A stretch of DNA of 64,000 bases from positions 1,612,001 through 1,676,000 of the forward strand of contig CM074133.1 of NCBI GenBank assembly GCA_037178625.1. The letters run 5' to 3'. Of the stretch, positions 39,894 through 49,209 are shown piece after piece. The notes beneath the pieces were generated by a model. The model made no database searches, had not been told where the DNA came from, and saw only the letters and a program-made list of their open reading frames with translations. Position 1 is the stretch's first letter; each line of letters starts with the position of its first letter. This stretch comes from Skeletonema tropicum. Its lineage: Eukaryota; Bacillariophyta; Thalassiosirophyceae; Thalassiosirales; Thalassiosiraceae. Position numbers and translations under genes: made by a program.

Positions 39894-40748
39894 TCAAGCC
39901 TTCAATCCTGCACTCAATCCACCGTCTACCACCAAGTTTGTACCAGTAGTATAGGAAGAATCATCACTCAGCAAGTAAGCAACTGACTTTATCACTTCAT
40001 CAATGCTCCCCAGACGTTTCATAGGTACTCCTCCAACCTTTGCTTGCGCAACTTGTTCTGGGTCTGATGAGAAGTATGGACTTCCGCTCGCAGCGTGGAG
40101 TTCATTTTGACGAGTCCACATGAACCCAGGTCCAATCAAAGCGGGTGAAATCGAATTCACTCGAATACCGTGTGGAGCTAGATCCTTTGCACTGCTCACA
40201 GTCATGGCAAGAATTGCTGCCTTACTTGAACTGTACGCTACCATTGCAGGTGTTCCTCTGAGCGCAGCAACACTTGCAGTATTCACGATTGAGAATGGAT
40301 GACTGACTGTAGTATCACTGTCAGCTTTCTTTTGCGCTGCCATTTTCTTCGCTACACTCTGAAGAACAAGGAACATACCAGTTACATTGATGTTCATGAC
40401 TCTTGCGAAATCAACTGGATCGTATTCCAGTGTAGGCTTTATTTGACCTTGATATCCAGCGTTATTCCATAGCATATGTATTTCTCCGAAATCTTTGGAT
40501 ATCTTTTCTACTGTTTCTTGCACAGATTGGGGATTTGTCACGTCACAGGCGTAGGTCTGTATCATTGTCGCGTCACCCCCAATAGTATTATTGACTTCTC
40601 GGGCAGTTTCAAGCAGTGCAGATTCGTTATTGTCCATCGCTGCAATTCTTGCTCCAAGTTTTGCAAAATGGATGCACCCAGCTTTGCCAAAGTTGCCCCC
40701 GGCTCCTGTTATGATAATCGTCTTTGCGACGAATCTTGGATCACTCAT
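39894..40748 (-). CDS. Short-chain dehydrogenase/reductase (classical SDR)
   Basis: The 284-residue product has every classical SDR landmark: cofactor motif TGAGGNFG at 14-21, an acidic residue at the end of the second strand (AAMDNN, favouring NAD), NNAG at 95-98, catalytic Ser159, Tyr172 and Lys176 (YSSSK), IRVNSISPALIGPG after it, and a C-terminal TGTNLVVDGG. It reduces or oxidises a hydroxyl/carbonyl group of an unknown small substrate. The frame is open 18 bp further upstream but only to a TTG codon, so the ATG at 40748 is the start. No targeting peptide is seen, so a cytosolic location is likely. It is divergent to the photosystem II gene. Confidence 0.93.
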   Translation of the reverse strand: MSDPRFVAKTIIITGAGGNFGKAGCIHFAKLGARIAAMDNNESALLETAREVNNTIGGDATMIQTYACDVTNPQSVQETVEKISKDFGEIHMLWNNAGYQGQIKPTLEYDPVDFARVMNINVTGMFLVLQSVAKKMAAQKKADSDTTVSHPFSIVNTASVAALRGTPAMVAYSSSKAAILAMTVSSAKDLAPHGIRVNSISPALIGPGFMWTRQNELHAASGSPYFSSDPEQVAQAKVGGVPMKRLGSIDEVIKSVAYLLSDDSSYTTGTNLVVDGGLSAGLKA

Positions 40749-41158
40749 TATTATTTCTCTCCGCAACTGAGCGTACTACCTGGCTCTGGCTTGCGCTGCT
40801 GCGGCTGCTCTTACTACTAATCGCCTCGGTCAATCAACTCGAAGACAATCATACCATACTCATACTTTCAGTGCATGCAGAGAGCAGATTGGATTGGACA
40901 GAAGAAGATGATGATGATGTCGATGTTCGCATTCGGCATGGTGATTTGCGGGCGCGCGTTTTTTCAAAGATTCTGCAGAACATCTCTTTATGACGGACTC
41001 CCATTAGTTTCATGGGCGTGGGCTTCGTACAGAAGCAAGTTGAGGAAAAATCTTCCCGAAGTCAGTACGTCACTGCATGTAACAAGCAGCTTGACATCCA
41101 TGAACATGAAGATCCGCCCATAATCACTCTATTATCGACCTAACAATCAATAGCAACC
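40749..41158. other. Divergent intergenic region
   Basis: This 410-bp promoter region is shared by the SDR and the extrinsic photosystem II protein. There is a short GATGATGATGATG run near 40907-40919. No GGAATTAGTA copy is present. Confidence 0.3.
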
Positions 41159-41698
41159 ATGAAGATCTCTGCCGCCATCGCTCTTACCTTCGCCGCCTCG
41201 GCTTCTGCCTTCGCTCCTTCCTCTGTTGAGCGTGCCTCCACCTCCCTCGACATGGACCGTCGTGCTGCCGCCACCCAAATCGCCACTGGAGCCGCCGTCC
41301 TCGCCGGACTTCCCCAATTGGCTCTTGCCGATGGTGCCGTTTCTACTGCTACTATCCAACGTGCCAGAGGTATCTATGGACAGCGTATTGCTGCTTTGGA
41401 GTCTGCAGTAGCTTCCGGTGACTTCGGAGCCGTTGCCGCTGAGAAGAATGCTTTCATCCTTTTCAACAGTGGTGGAATCACAGATAAGGCCAAGAAGTCC
41501 AAGGCTGTTGCCGATACCAACGCCATCTTCGCTGCCATCCGTTCCAAGGATGCTGGTGCCCTTAAGAGCGCATACGCCGCCTACAAGGCTGACAACGAAA
41601 TTGCTCCTCTTGTTGTTGACTTAGCATCTGGACAGGGATACTTCACCGACTATGACTGGAAGAGCAGGACAAGCGCTGGTACCATCTACGTCCGTTAA
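41159..41698 (+). CDS. Extrinsic photosystem II oxygen-evolving subunit, PsbQ/Psb31 group
   Basis: A 179-residue precursor for the thylakoid lumen. Residues 1-18 form a signal peptide ending ASAF-AP, the diatom plastid motif, followed by a Ser/Arg-rich transit part. A second, lumen-targeting signal follows with a twin arginine (Arg34-Arg35), a hydrophobic core ATGAAVLAGLPQ and an ALA cleavage site near 57, implying Tat-dependent import. The mature part of about 120 residues is all helical: IQRARGIYGQRIAALESAV, GAVAAEKNAFILFNSGG, NAIFAAIRSKDAGALKSAY. This four-helix bundle type stabilises the Mn4Ca cluster in diatom PSII. I cannot decide between PsbQ' and Psb31 by eye. C-biased codon use fits high expression. 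It is single-exon. Confidence 0.85.
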   Translation: MKISAAIALTFAASASAFAPSSVERASTSLDMDRRAAATQIATGAAVLAGLPQLALADGAVSTATIQRARGIYGQRIAALESAVASGDFGAVAAEKNAFILFNSGGITDKAKKSKAVADTNAIFAAIRSKDAGALKSAYAAYKADNEIAPLVVDLASGQGYFTDYDWKSRTSAGTIYVR

Positions 41699-42308
41699 TT
41701 ACACTGTCTTATAACTTCGTAGCAACTCCAAACAGAACCCCCCTCCTTCAAGACCCGGCATCCAATACTCCCTCCGCGCGCACACACACATGGCTTTGCT
41801 AAGTTTTTGAACTTTAGTCAAGATCGTATAGAGAATAGCTCTACATCTTTTGGAACACACATAAGATTTCTTGGAGTAATGCAGTCCAGGAGACACCGCA
41901 CTTAAGATGTATGATTTTCGCAATAAATTAAGTGTATTCAATTAAAGCGACTTCTGATGTTTTTCTCTCTGCGATTGCACCTATGTGCCATGTTGAACGA
42001 TCTTCATGATTGATGGATGCACCACGGAGTAACTCTCAAGAACGATCTATTCGAGTAGGTGCATAATATGGCCTTATGAACTTGAATAGCGTAGCAGCGT
42101 TTACTATTACTTTTTATGCTTAAATTTAAGGATAAGTTCATGTCATCATAGCCATAGCTGCCACTAATTCTGTAGGATGAACAACTGACATGTCAAGTCA
42201 AAATGGCTAAGGATGCCACTCCTCTACAAAGACCAGACATAGCCCTTCATCGATATATCTTTCCAAACTCTTCATTACCACAAATTATTGCAAATTATTG
42301 TGTTCTCT
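41699..42308. other. Intergenic between convergent genes
   Basis: This 610-bp interval lies between two genes with facing 3' ends. It is AT-rich. I see no gene, repeat or RNA. Confidence 0.3.
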
Positions 42309-42830
42309 CTAACTGAGCTGCGTTGGCATGGGACCCTGAAAGAAGTGATAGTTGCACAGATCAACGATGGAATCTTTCCTCAACGCACCCTCAATCCTCT
42401 CCTTCAAAACAGCCATGGGCGCCTTCCCCTGCTCCACAGCCTCCACATCGTCATTTTTATCCAGGAATAATAGAGTTGGCAACCCCATAATACCAAGTCT
42501 ACCCGCCATTTGTGGCTCTAAATCGGTGTCTAACTTGACAAATCGTACTTTGCCCTCTAAATCCTTGGCCGCGGCTTCAAATTCGGGAGACATGAGCAGG
42601 CACGGGCCACACCAAGTGGCAAATGCGTCCACAACCAAGGGAGTTTCCCATTCTTGCAGCATGCCTTCGAGTTCCTCTCCGGTTACTTGTGGTGCTGCCT
42701 TTACTTCCTCTGCCATTTTTAACTGTGTGGTGGTGAATGTTTTGGCGGTATACGGAGCGACTGAGACGAAGGCTGATGCTGAGTATGATGCAATGGCCAT
42801 GATGGCCAATAGTAATGATTGAGGAGACAT
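42309..42830 (-). CDS. Plastid-type thioredoxin
   Basis: The 173-residue precursor starts with a hydrophobic signal ending SASAF-VS (residues 1-21), then a Thr/Lys-rich transit segment with no acidic residues up to about residue 40: the bipartite plastid signal. The thioredoxin fold has VVDAFATWCGPC with the redox pair Cys74-Cys77 near the standard position, KVRFVKLDTDLEPQMAGRLGI, the cis-proline motif GLPTLLF and a C-terminal helix. The C-terminal extension (LCNYHFFQGPMPTQLS) goes about 18 residues beyond the usual end. It reduces target disulfides in the stroma. The subtype (m, f, y or diatom-specific) is not resolved. Confidence 0.93.
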   Translation of the reverse strand: MSPQSLLLAIMAIASYSASAFVSVAPYTAKTFTTTQLKMAEEVKAAPQVTGEELEGMLQEWETPLVVDAFATWCGPCLLMSPEFEAAAKDLEGKVRFVKLDTDLEPQMAGRLGIMGLPTLLFLDKNDDVEAVEQGKAPMAVLKERIEGALRKDSIVDLCNYHFFQGPMPTQLS

Positions 42831-43187
42831 GGTTTTGAATGTAGAGGCGTCAATGAAGGAGTTGGACTATACTTGTCGGATCAACGGTTGCGAGGAAACT
42901 GATAACTGGGAGGAGGTTGTTGGTTGATGCCGTGATGCCCAGCGGCTCCAGGGTCCCGGACGCGGTGATAGATGCAAAAAATGTTGCCCTTGCATTGAGA
43001 AGCGGAATATCTAGTACTAATTCCCCACGTTGACCACTCCATCTCAAATCTCTCGAAATCGATTTTCATTTGGAATTTGCTCTGATTCATTTTGACCACG
43101 ATGTTGTTTTGTACATGGATAGTCTCCGTACAATACAGGATAGAAACACACATAGCCTGCCCATAATAGGACAAACAACCCTCTCAG
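42831..43187. other. Divergent promoter region with GGAATTAGTA motif
   Basis: This 357-bp spacer between the thioredoxin and NDUFAF3-like genes contains the motif in inverse orientation almost exactly at its centre (43015-43024). Confidence 0.4.
43015..43024 (-). promoter_or_regulatory. GGAATTAGTA motif, copy 4 (divergent intergenic)
   Basis: Reads TACTAATTCC on the plus strand. It is 185 bp from the start at 42830 and 164 bp from the start at 43188. A regulatory role is inferred from recurrence and position only. Confidence 0.4.
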
Positions 43188-43928
43188 ATGACGCACAATA
43201 TCACCAGGATAAAAGGCTGCATGAGCCTGAGCTACGAGTCGGCTGTTACTAAAATATCTTCCAGATGTGCATCAAACGTTGCCCATCATCATCAACCCAT
43301 TCAAAAGACGCGACAATATTACTCCTTTGTGCACCCATCTTACAGATCTCTCATTGGAATGCAACGACAATCATGTCTCAATTCAATTACCAAACAACAA
43401 ATTACACATACACAAAGCAGCATCATCACACGGCACATGAGCAGTGAAATCACACGCGGTACCGACCTCCTCGCTGACTCATTGGCACACGGACCTCGTC
43501 GCAAGATTGTATTAGAGTCCTACGCACCCTCTGGAGTGGACGTTAAGGGATTTGTACAGGTGGGAGATCAACCAGACGATGATGATGACGGTAAGCCAGG
43601 AGACGACAAGGTTGTTCATATGAATGGATCGATTGTTGCTTTTCCGGATGCGTGTTTCTTCATGAATATACATACCCCCGAAGAAGTTACGTTGGAAAGT
43701 TTGTCGGTGGTGAAGCTGTACCAACCTACTGTGGAATATTTATTTATTGGGTGTGAGACACCCGTGCCACCCAGTGAAATGAACAAAATCAAGGCTGAAT
43801 TTAGAAAGAGAGATGTTGTTGTCGAGCAAATGGATATTATGAATTGTATAGGGACGTTTAACATTTTGAATGGCGAGGATAGAAGAGTGGCATGTGTGTT
43901 AATTGTAGATGAGGCTGAAGAGGGTTAA
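43188..43928 (+). CDS. NDUFAF3: Complex I assembly factor NDUFAF3-like (Mth938 domain)
   Basis: A 246-residue product. The first 85 residues are rich in Ser, Arg, Gln and His with almost no acidic residues, a long mitochondrial import leader ending near RHMSSEITRG. The domain follows: KIVLESYAPSGVDVKGF, then VVHMNGSIVAFPDACFFM (Mth938/DUF498 signature), EEVTLESLSVVKLYQPTVEYLFIGCE and VEQMDIMNCIGTFNILNGEDRRVACVLI. NDUFAF3 helps assemble the matrix arm of respiratory complex I. A short acidic insert (DQPDDDDDGKPGDD) interrupts the first strands. A second in-frame ATG occurs at 43221, and either could be the start. The shared upstream region with thioredoxin holds a GGAATTAGTA motif. Confidence 0.87.
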   Translation: MTHNITRIKGCMSLSYESAVTKISSRCASNVAHHHQPIQKTRQYYSFVHPSYRSLIGMQRQSCLNSITKQQITHTQSSIITRHMSSEITRGTDLLADSLAHGPRRKIVLESYAPSGVDVKGFVQVGDQPDDDDDGKPGDDKVVHMNGSIVAFPDACFFMNIHTPEEVTLESLSVVKLYQPTVEYLFIGCETPVPPSEMNKIKAEFRKRDVVVEQMDIMNCIGTFNILNGEDRRVACVLIVDEAEEG

Positions 43929-44018
43929 CTCTTTTGATAATGTCTAGGCAACGATTTGTCAACGTTATTGGGCTTGAACACGATTAGCACTGTTGGGCTT
44001 GAATATTGAATACAATTA

Positions 44019-45211
44019 TCATATATCAGTCCCACAATCCATTGTCACCTTTCGTGGTTTTATCATTTTTTCATTTGAATCATGAGTCATTCTTTCATTG
44101 ATGCTTCCTTCCTGAATCATATGATATAACTGTATTCTGTATTCCTCTGCCGAAAGCTTCGTATTATCATTGATACCTATATCGATTGGGCCATGGGGGT
44201 AATTCGGCTCGGTGTCTGGATTATGGAAATCAGCGAGATACTCGTTTTCCAATGCAGCTTCAGCCGATATTCGTTCATTGGGATCTAGCCTTAACAAGCT
44301 CTTCATCATACGCTTAGCGTCTCTTGGTAAATTGGGACACAATGCGTTTAGTCGCAATCGTTGTTTTGCCTTGGCATTCACGAGCATTGTTTGCGCGAAT
44401 GGAGACTGCCATGATGCAACGATCTCATCGGTCGGATTACCTGTCACTTCCAACACCTTTTGTATTTGAGACATCGTGCAAGCACCGGCTATCAGGGGCC
44501 TACCTCGTATACACTCGCCTATAATGCATCCCACAGACCACAAGTCGACTCCTTTGGTATACCTCTTGCTCCCGAAAAGGACCTCGGGAGCGCGGTACCA
44601 TCGAGTCATGACGTAATCTGTTAATTCCAAAGTGCCAAACGTTTCGTCGATAGATCTACATAAACCAAAGTCGCATAGCTTTATGTAGCAGTTATCATCT
44701 ATGACTGCAGAGAAGCGCATTGTGAGTTTTGCGAGATAAGATAACATTCGACATAGCAATACAATAATCATATGAGGGACTCACGTATGTTGCTGGGTTT
44801 AATGTCTCGATGGATCAACTCGGCACTATGGATGTACTTCAACGCACGAAGCAATTGATAGGAAATGAATTTTACGTGGATTTCGGTCAGTAACTTCGCT
44901 TTTATAACGTGACTCAGATCAGTCGGCATGTATTCGAATGTAATGTACAAATCGCGATCTCCGCAAGCAGGCAAAATCCCCTGAATGTTGACGATATTTT
45001 CATGCCCTGACATTGCTTTCAAGTAAGCTACCTCTCGGAAGGTGCGCATTGCGTCTGTGTTGTTTCGGAAGGCGTCGAAGCATTTTTTCAATGCCAACGT
45101 TTTTCCGCTTTTCCGGTGAGTTGCCTTCCAGACAATCCCGTACGCTCCCTGTCCGAGCTTTTGAGAAATGTCGAACTCATTTAGGACGTGTTGATCGATT
45201 GTTTCTGACAT
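44019..45211 (-). CDS. MAPK15 (ERK7/8)-like protein kinase, two exons, TDY activation loop
   Basis: Two exons (45211-44785 and 44704-44019) separated by an 80-nt intron with GTGAGT donor and CAG acceptor rejoin HRDIKPSNI to LIDDNCYIKLCDFG, giving 370 residues. Kinase landmarks are complete: LGQGAYGIVWKA (Gly loop), ALKK (catalytic Lys), HRDIKPSN, DFG, RWYRAPE and DLWSVGCIIGE. KKCFDAFRNNTDAMRTFRE and MPTDLSHVI place it with the ERK7/MAPK15 branch, which autophosphorylates and acts at cilia, basal bodies and in autophagy. The activation loop reads LTDYVMTRWYRAPE, so the dual phosphorylation motif is T-D-Y rather than T-E-Y. The long C-terminal tail of animal MAPK15 is mostly missing. The ATG at 45211 is used because the upstream frame begins with TTG. 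Confidence 0.88.
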
Positions 45212-45524
45212 GACATTGCTTATATTAAGAGATGCAATGTGCCGTCTCAATCTCCCTTTCTTGCTTTGATTGGGAGAGCGAGGAAGTCGAAAGTTGTTGT
45301 CGCACGGACAGAGTTGTCGCGGGGCATAAAAATGAGGGTCGGTCCATTGGCGCGGAAAAGATTGGCGTGTTTTGTGTTTTATCGCAAGATATTTAAAAGT
45401 TTTATTGACGATATCGCCTTCGAACTTACTTACTTATCTTGCAGTCAATCAGTCACTGCTCTCTCCTATTTATCTCTAGCAACGATCGATAAATTACTAC
45501 TCTCTTGGCCACCTCTGACCAACC
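45212..45524. other. Divergent promoter region
   Basis: This 313-bp region lies between the kinase gene and the proton-channel-like gene. I see no special motif or repeat. Confidence 0.3.
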
Positions 45525-46346
45525 ATGACAAAGCAAATTGTGTCATTCGAAGAATTCCAAGCAGCTATTTTCGAAGAGAAAGCTCTCGAAGAGAAAGCTC
45601 TCGAAGAGAAATCTAAGAAATTGACCGAAGATAAAGTCGAAGAGAGGGCTGCTACAACCACTACTACTGCCAGTGAGATGGCTTCTAAGAACCCTACAAG
45701 ATTCGAGATCTGCAGGCAGTTTGTGGAGCGACCTTCCACACAACTCCTTACCATTTTCTTTATCTATCTTGATATTATTGGTCATTGCTTCCTGCCAGGT
45801 GAAAGTCTTAGCTCAATGTGGAACGCAATTTTCCATTTCACCACTGCATTCTTTACTTTTGAATTGTTGCTCCAAGCTATTCTCTTCCACACTCGATTCT
45901 TTTCGCACTGGGGATGTCTTGTGGACACAGTACTCATTGCAATGAGGTTGGTAAGAGGTTACACCTCATTTGAAATTATTAATCAACACCATCTCGTGTT
46001 GCTCTATTTCCTCCGTTGCTGGCGCTTTGCGCGGTTGCTCAACTCATTCATTGCAACCGAAAAACAAAAGTACACAGCATTGAGACGGAAACTAAAATCT
46101 CAAATTGAATCAACCAATGTCTGGAAGAAAAAGGCGCTTTTGAGTGAAGATATTGCCAAGGTATGCAACGATGAAGTAGAAACATTGAGGCACGCGTTGA
46201 AGATTGCTGCTGATGATGTTGCCGCTGCAATGCTTGGAAAAGTCAATACTGAATTGACCGATTCTATCACAGGTGGGCATGAACTAGATGAAGTCAATGA
46301 TATGCAAGTCGTCATGGAAGACAGCTCCATCAGCACTGATGAATGA
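45525..46346 (+). CDS. Voltage-gated proton channel (Hv1-like)
   Basis: Hv1 channels are lone voltage-sensor domains that let protons leave the cell on depolarisation; in marine phytoplankton they support pH control and calcification or silica metabolism. The 273-residue product has an acidic N-terminus with three AL/SxEEK-type repeats (residues 18-31), then four membrane segments: S1 (about 74-92) with Asp83, S2 (104-122) with Glu113, S3 (128-142) with Asp134 and S4 with Arg164-Cys-Trp-Arg-Phe-Ala-Arg170. The RxWRxxR signature in S4 together with the S1 Asp is the combination that defines proton selectivity. A long C-terminal coiled coil (from about 180) matches the dimerisation coil. Single-exon, ATG at 45525. 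Confidence 0.82.
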   Translation: MTKQIVSFEEFQAAIFEEKALEEKALEEKSKKLTEDKVEERAATTTTTASEMASKNPTRFEICRQFVERPSTQLLTIFFIYLDIIGHCFLPGESLSSMWNAIFHFTTAFFTFELLLQAILFHTRFFSHWGCLVDTVLIAMRLVRGYTSFEIINQHHLVLLYFLRCWRFARLLNSFIATEKQKYTALRRKLKSQIESTNVWKKKALLSEDIAKVCNDEVETLRHALKIAADDVAAAMLGKVNTELTDSITGGHELDEVNDMQVVMEDSSISTDE

Positions 46347-46368
46347 AATTAGTTGTTCATATTGAAAA

Positions 46369-47127
46369 TCAGGTGGAGCTCTTTCTTCTCTTTGCTTGTG
46401 ATCCGCTGCTGCTGGAATGAGAAGACGAGACTCCACGTCCACCCAGTCCCATGCATTTCTCTAAATGCTGGCAGAATCTGCTCACAGCGAGTTCACGCTT
46501 ACAATCTGCAAAAGATGTGGAGAAGCAGTGTAATAAAAAATAATCATGAGTTATAGCGTAAATTGAATCCATGCCAATCGTTCAATATACTCTATGCACT
46601 TACTCGGGCAAGGGACTGGATACTGGGGTTCTTTACCCGGGACACGACCATAGATGTCCGTGTAGTATCTAGCTGATGATGTCTTCGTATCACTTGTGTT
46701 CTTCTGTTCAGGATCTCCTTTGCGCTTGCCGTCTTTGGGTGCTTCGGTGTTCGTTCGATCTTTGTTTTTGTCCACAGTTTTGCCGTCTTGATTTGATGAG
46801 CCGCATGCAGCTCCGACAACTCCATTCGTAGGTGGCATCATAGTATCATCCGCTACCATAATGCCAGTGGTCCCATCATTTTGTTTTGTGAGAATGAAGC
46901 ACAAGCCATCCAAGCACAAGCAATGCCACTTGAAGCTGATATATTAGCGTGGTACGCTAATAGCGTGTCCAAACAAGGGTTCAGATTTCTACTAGATATC
47001 TGGCTAGGGTGGAAAAGTGTTTCTTGGATACACTTACACTTGCTGGGTTCTCATAATCCAAGGAAGATCGGGTAAAACCGAGACCAAATTCCCAGCGCTT
47101 CCCGTTCTTCGCTGGCTCCATTTCCAT
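46369..47127 (-). CDS. SGF11: SGF11-like SAGA deubiquitinase-module subunit, three exons
   Basis: The last two exons (46928-46604 and 46505-46369, intron 98 nt, GTAAGT donor and CAG acceptor) rejoin a Cys-Pro-Cys site to give PVPCPNCKRELAVSRFCQHL then EKCMGLGGRG: the single zinc finger of Sgf11/ATXN7L3, which anchors the SAGA deubiquitinase module to the nucleosome acidic patch. The preceding YYTDIYGRVPGKEP also matches plant SGF11. A candidate first exon (47127-47038) is inferred from an ATG after an in-frame stop, a perfect GTAAGT donor and an AAG acceptor, 109-nt intron; it keeps the frame and gives 183 residues. The first exon is less certain than the other two. The N-terminal Sgf11 helix is not obvious. 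The C-terminus is Ser-rich. Confidence 0.75.
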
Positions 47128-47353
47128 CCATTCTTGCTTTCTGAATCATTGCATTGATCATTGCTTGCTACGATATTGCTTCTACTGCTCACCATAAAAC
47201 GGCACCATACTTCACTCTAGAGAGGGGAGTGTCTCCAAAAATCTTGTCCTAACAGCATCATACACAGTATTTTCTCCCATCATATCGATAGAAATCTTCT
47301 TCAAGGCTCAAGTAGCAACTTTATAAACAAAAGCACAGCATACATATCAAAAA

Positions 47354-47578
47354 ATGGGAAACTCGGCATCATCACCCGCTCCTCCAGCCGCGGACGAAAA
47401 GAAAAGCACACAAAAAGTAGGAATCAAGAGCGGCAAGAAGATCTGCTGCTGTTGCCCTGAAACAAAGCAAGCACGTGATGCCTGTGTGTTGAAAAATGGA
47501 GAAGAGGATGAAGATTGCAAGAGGCTGATAGAGTTGCATAAGGAGTGTTTGCGTGGGGAGGGATTTGATGTCAAATAG
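47354..47578 (+). CDS. COX17: COX17 copper chaperone
   Basis: COX17 delivers copper to SCO1 and COX11 for cytochrome c oxidase assembly in the mitochondrial intermembrane space. The 74-residue protein has the signature [22 protein letters not shown], including the copper-binding Cys-Cys pair and the first CX9C, followed by [17 protein letters not shown] with the second CX9C of the twin-CX9C coiled-coil-helix fold. The 25-residue N-terminus is Ser/Pro/Ala-rich. Length is typical, single-exon. Assignment is secure. Confidence 0.96.
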   Translation: MGNSASSPAPPAADEKKSTQKVGIKSGKKICCCCPETKQARDACVLKNGEEDEDCKRLIELHKECLRGEGFDVK

Positions 47579-48046
47579 ATATATTTGGAAATGATAGATG
47601 GGGATAGAGATTATTATTATTTTGATGTGCTGTGATATCATGATACTGCTTTTTCAAATACGAAGGTTGGTTAGATTGTGGAGGATCAAGATGGTAACAA
47701 ATAAATGATGGCTATTGGATACAACATTGACATTGGTCAGACTCTTTTTCGTCCTATATATAATCTACAAACTTCAGAGGCATTAGATGAAAGTTTTGGT
47801 GTAGTATGCATTAATTTTATCATTTGAAGACATAGCATTACGTGTCTCTCGAGTTGCTCTCCTTCTCAATTATTGACCAATCACTCTGTCCATTCACGGA
47901 AGATAAATGAGTTGGCAATAATGACGTGCTTTCGGACCCTGCAACAAAGCTGCAATCCTACGGTGACCAAAGTAGTGGGAGTAAGTGTCTCAGGCTGGTC
48001 CAGCGTATTGGACGAGTACGATATTATCAACAACATTGACGCAATT
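47579..48046. other. Intergenic between convergent genes
   Basis: This 468-bp AT-rich region is the 3' flank of both COX17 and TBP. I see no gene, RNA or clear repeat. Confidence 0.3.
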
Positions 48047-48766
48047 TTATACCGCTGTCATCGTAGGAACATCACCTGGCACACTAGATGCATTTTCCTT
48101 TCTAAACTCAACAAGGACCGGGTACATCTTGCGCAATCCCTCTATTAATTGTGCTTCAGTCTTTGCCCCGGTAATAACCACTTTCCCACTAACAAAAATC
48201 AACAGCACCACTCTTGGTTGTACCAGCCTATAAATCAACCCCGGAAACAACTCGGGTTCGTACGATGAAAATGTGGGATGTGCATACACAAGCCCCTCCA
48301 GCCGGATTGGAAAGCCAACATCGACAGTCCCTACAATATTCTGTACTTTGAAATCAAGCATACCTGCAGGTTGAAACCCTACCCGTTCTAAAATGTAAGC
48401 AAATTTTCGTGTTGCAAGGGCAGAATTGTGGGTGCTCTTCGTTCCGGTAACAACCATCCGTCCTGATGCAAATATGAGAGCTGTTGCTCGAGGTTCCCGC
48501 AGCCGCATAATTACTGCAGCAAATCGTCGGGGATTGAATTCAGTGTTGCGGCAGCGAAGGGCTATCTGTTTGAGGTCAAGGCGTACTCCAAGATTGGCAG
48601 TTGAGGACATGTTTTGCAGACGGATCAATAGAGAGCCACCGAATCCATCAGGGCATTCCAAGACCGATCCAGCGAGGCTTGGCACATGCTGATTTGGTGC
48701 ATTTTGTAAGTCTGCGTTTTCGGGTATCTCTGGTACAGCCGCTGCTGCTCCTATGTTGGACGCCAT
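48047..48766 (-). CDS. TBP: TATA-box-binding protein
   Basis: TBP nucleates transcription initiation complexes for RNA polymerases I, II and III. The 239-residue product has a short N-terminus (about 60 residues) and the two direct repeats that make the saddle: [20 protein letters not shown]...[22 protein letters not shown]...[12 protein letters not shown] and then [20 protein letters not shown]...[20 protein letters not shown]...[12 protein letters not shown]. Of the four DNA-intercalating Phe positions, two read as Leu or similar ([23 protein letters not shown] are conserved). An upstream in-frame extension begins with TTG and carries no homology, so the ATG at 48766 is used. Assignment is secure. 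Confidence 0.96.
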   Translation of the reverse strand: MASNIGAAAAVPEIPENADLQNAPNQHVPSLAGSVLECPDGFGGSLLIRLQNMSSTANLGVRLDLKQIALRCRNTEFNPRRFAAVIMRLREPRATALIFASGRMVVTGTKSTHNSALATRKFAYILERVGFQPAGMLDFKVQNIVGTVDVGFPIRLEGLVYAHPTFSSYEPELFPGLIYRLVQPRVVLLIFVSGKVVITGAKTEAQLIEGLRKMYPVLVEFRKENASSVPGDVPTMTAV

Positions 48767-49209
48767 TGTTGATGTATCCTCTATTATTTCAAAAATGAAA
48801 AATGAATTGAAAAATGAAAACGAGGGCAAAGAGAAGAAGGGCAAAGAGATGAGAAGAAAGCTTCATATGAATAGCAGGGAGCAGGGACGCACGCACGGAC
48901 GACGGAAAGCTGGCTAGCTGTTGACTTCTTTCAGACTTTGACTGACTTTGACTCTCGTGCTAAGTAGCGCTGAGAGAGCGAGGTAGGAAGATGAGGGAAG
49001 ATGTCATGCATTAAATAGACTTCCTTCTTACTAGTTGTTGTCCTTGTTACAGCTCTTGTCTATGCTGTATGCTGTTGCCGCGTCAGAGAAAGAAAAATCA
49101 CTATCGTGGTTCTGTGAGCTTCAATCTAATGTATGAGTGCTATTTGACACTTAAAGTCATGCAGAGACTTAAAAGTGAATCGAAATTGTAGGAGCGCGCA
49201 TATGACGTG
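48767..49209. other. TBP promoter region
   Basis: This 443-bp region lies upstream of TBP and downstream of the RCC1-like gene. A repeated TTTGACT/GACTTTGACT block (about 48935-48955) and an AAAATGAA repeat (48791-48820) are visible. No GGAATTAGTA copy. Confidence 0.35.
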
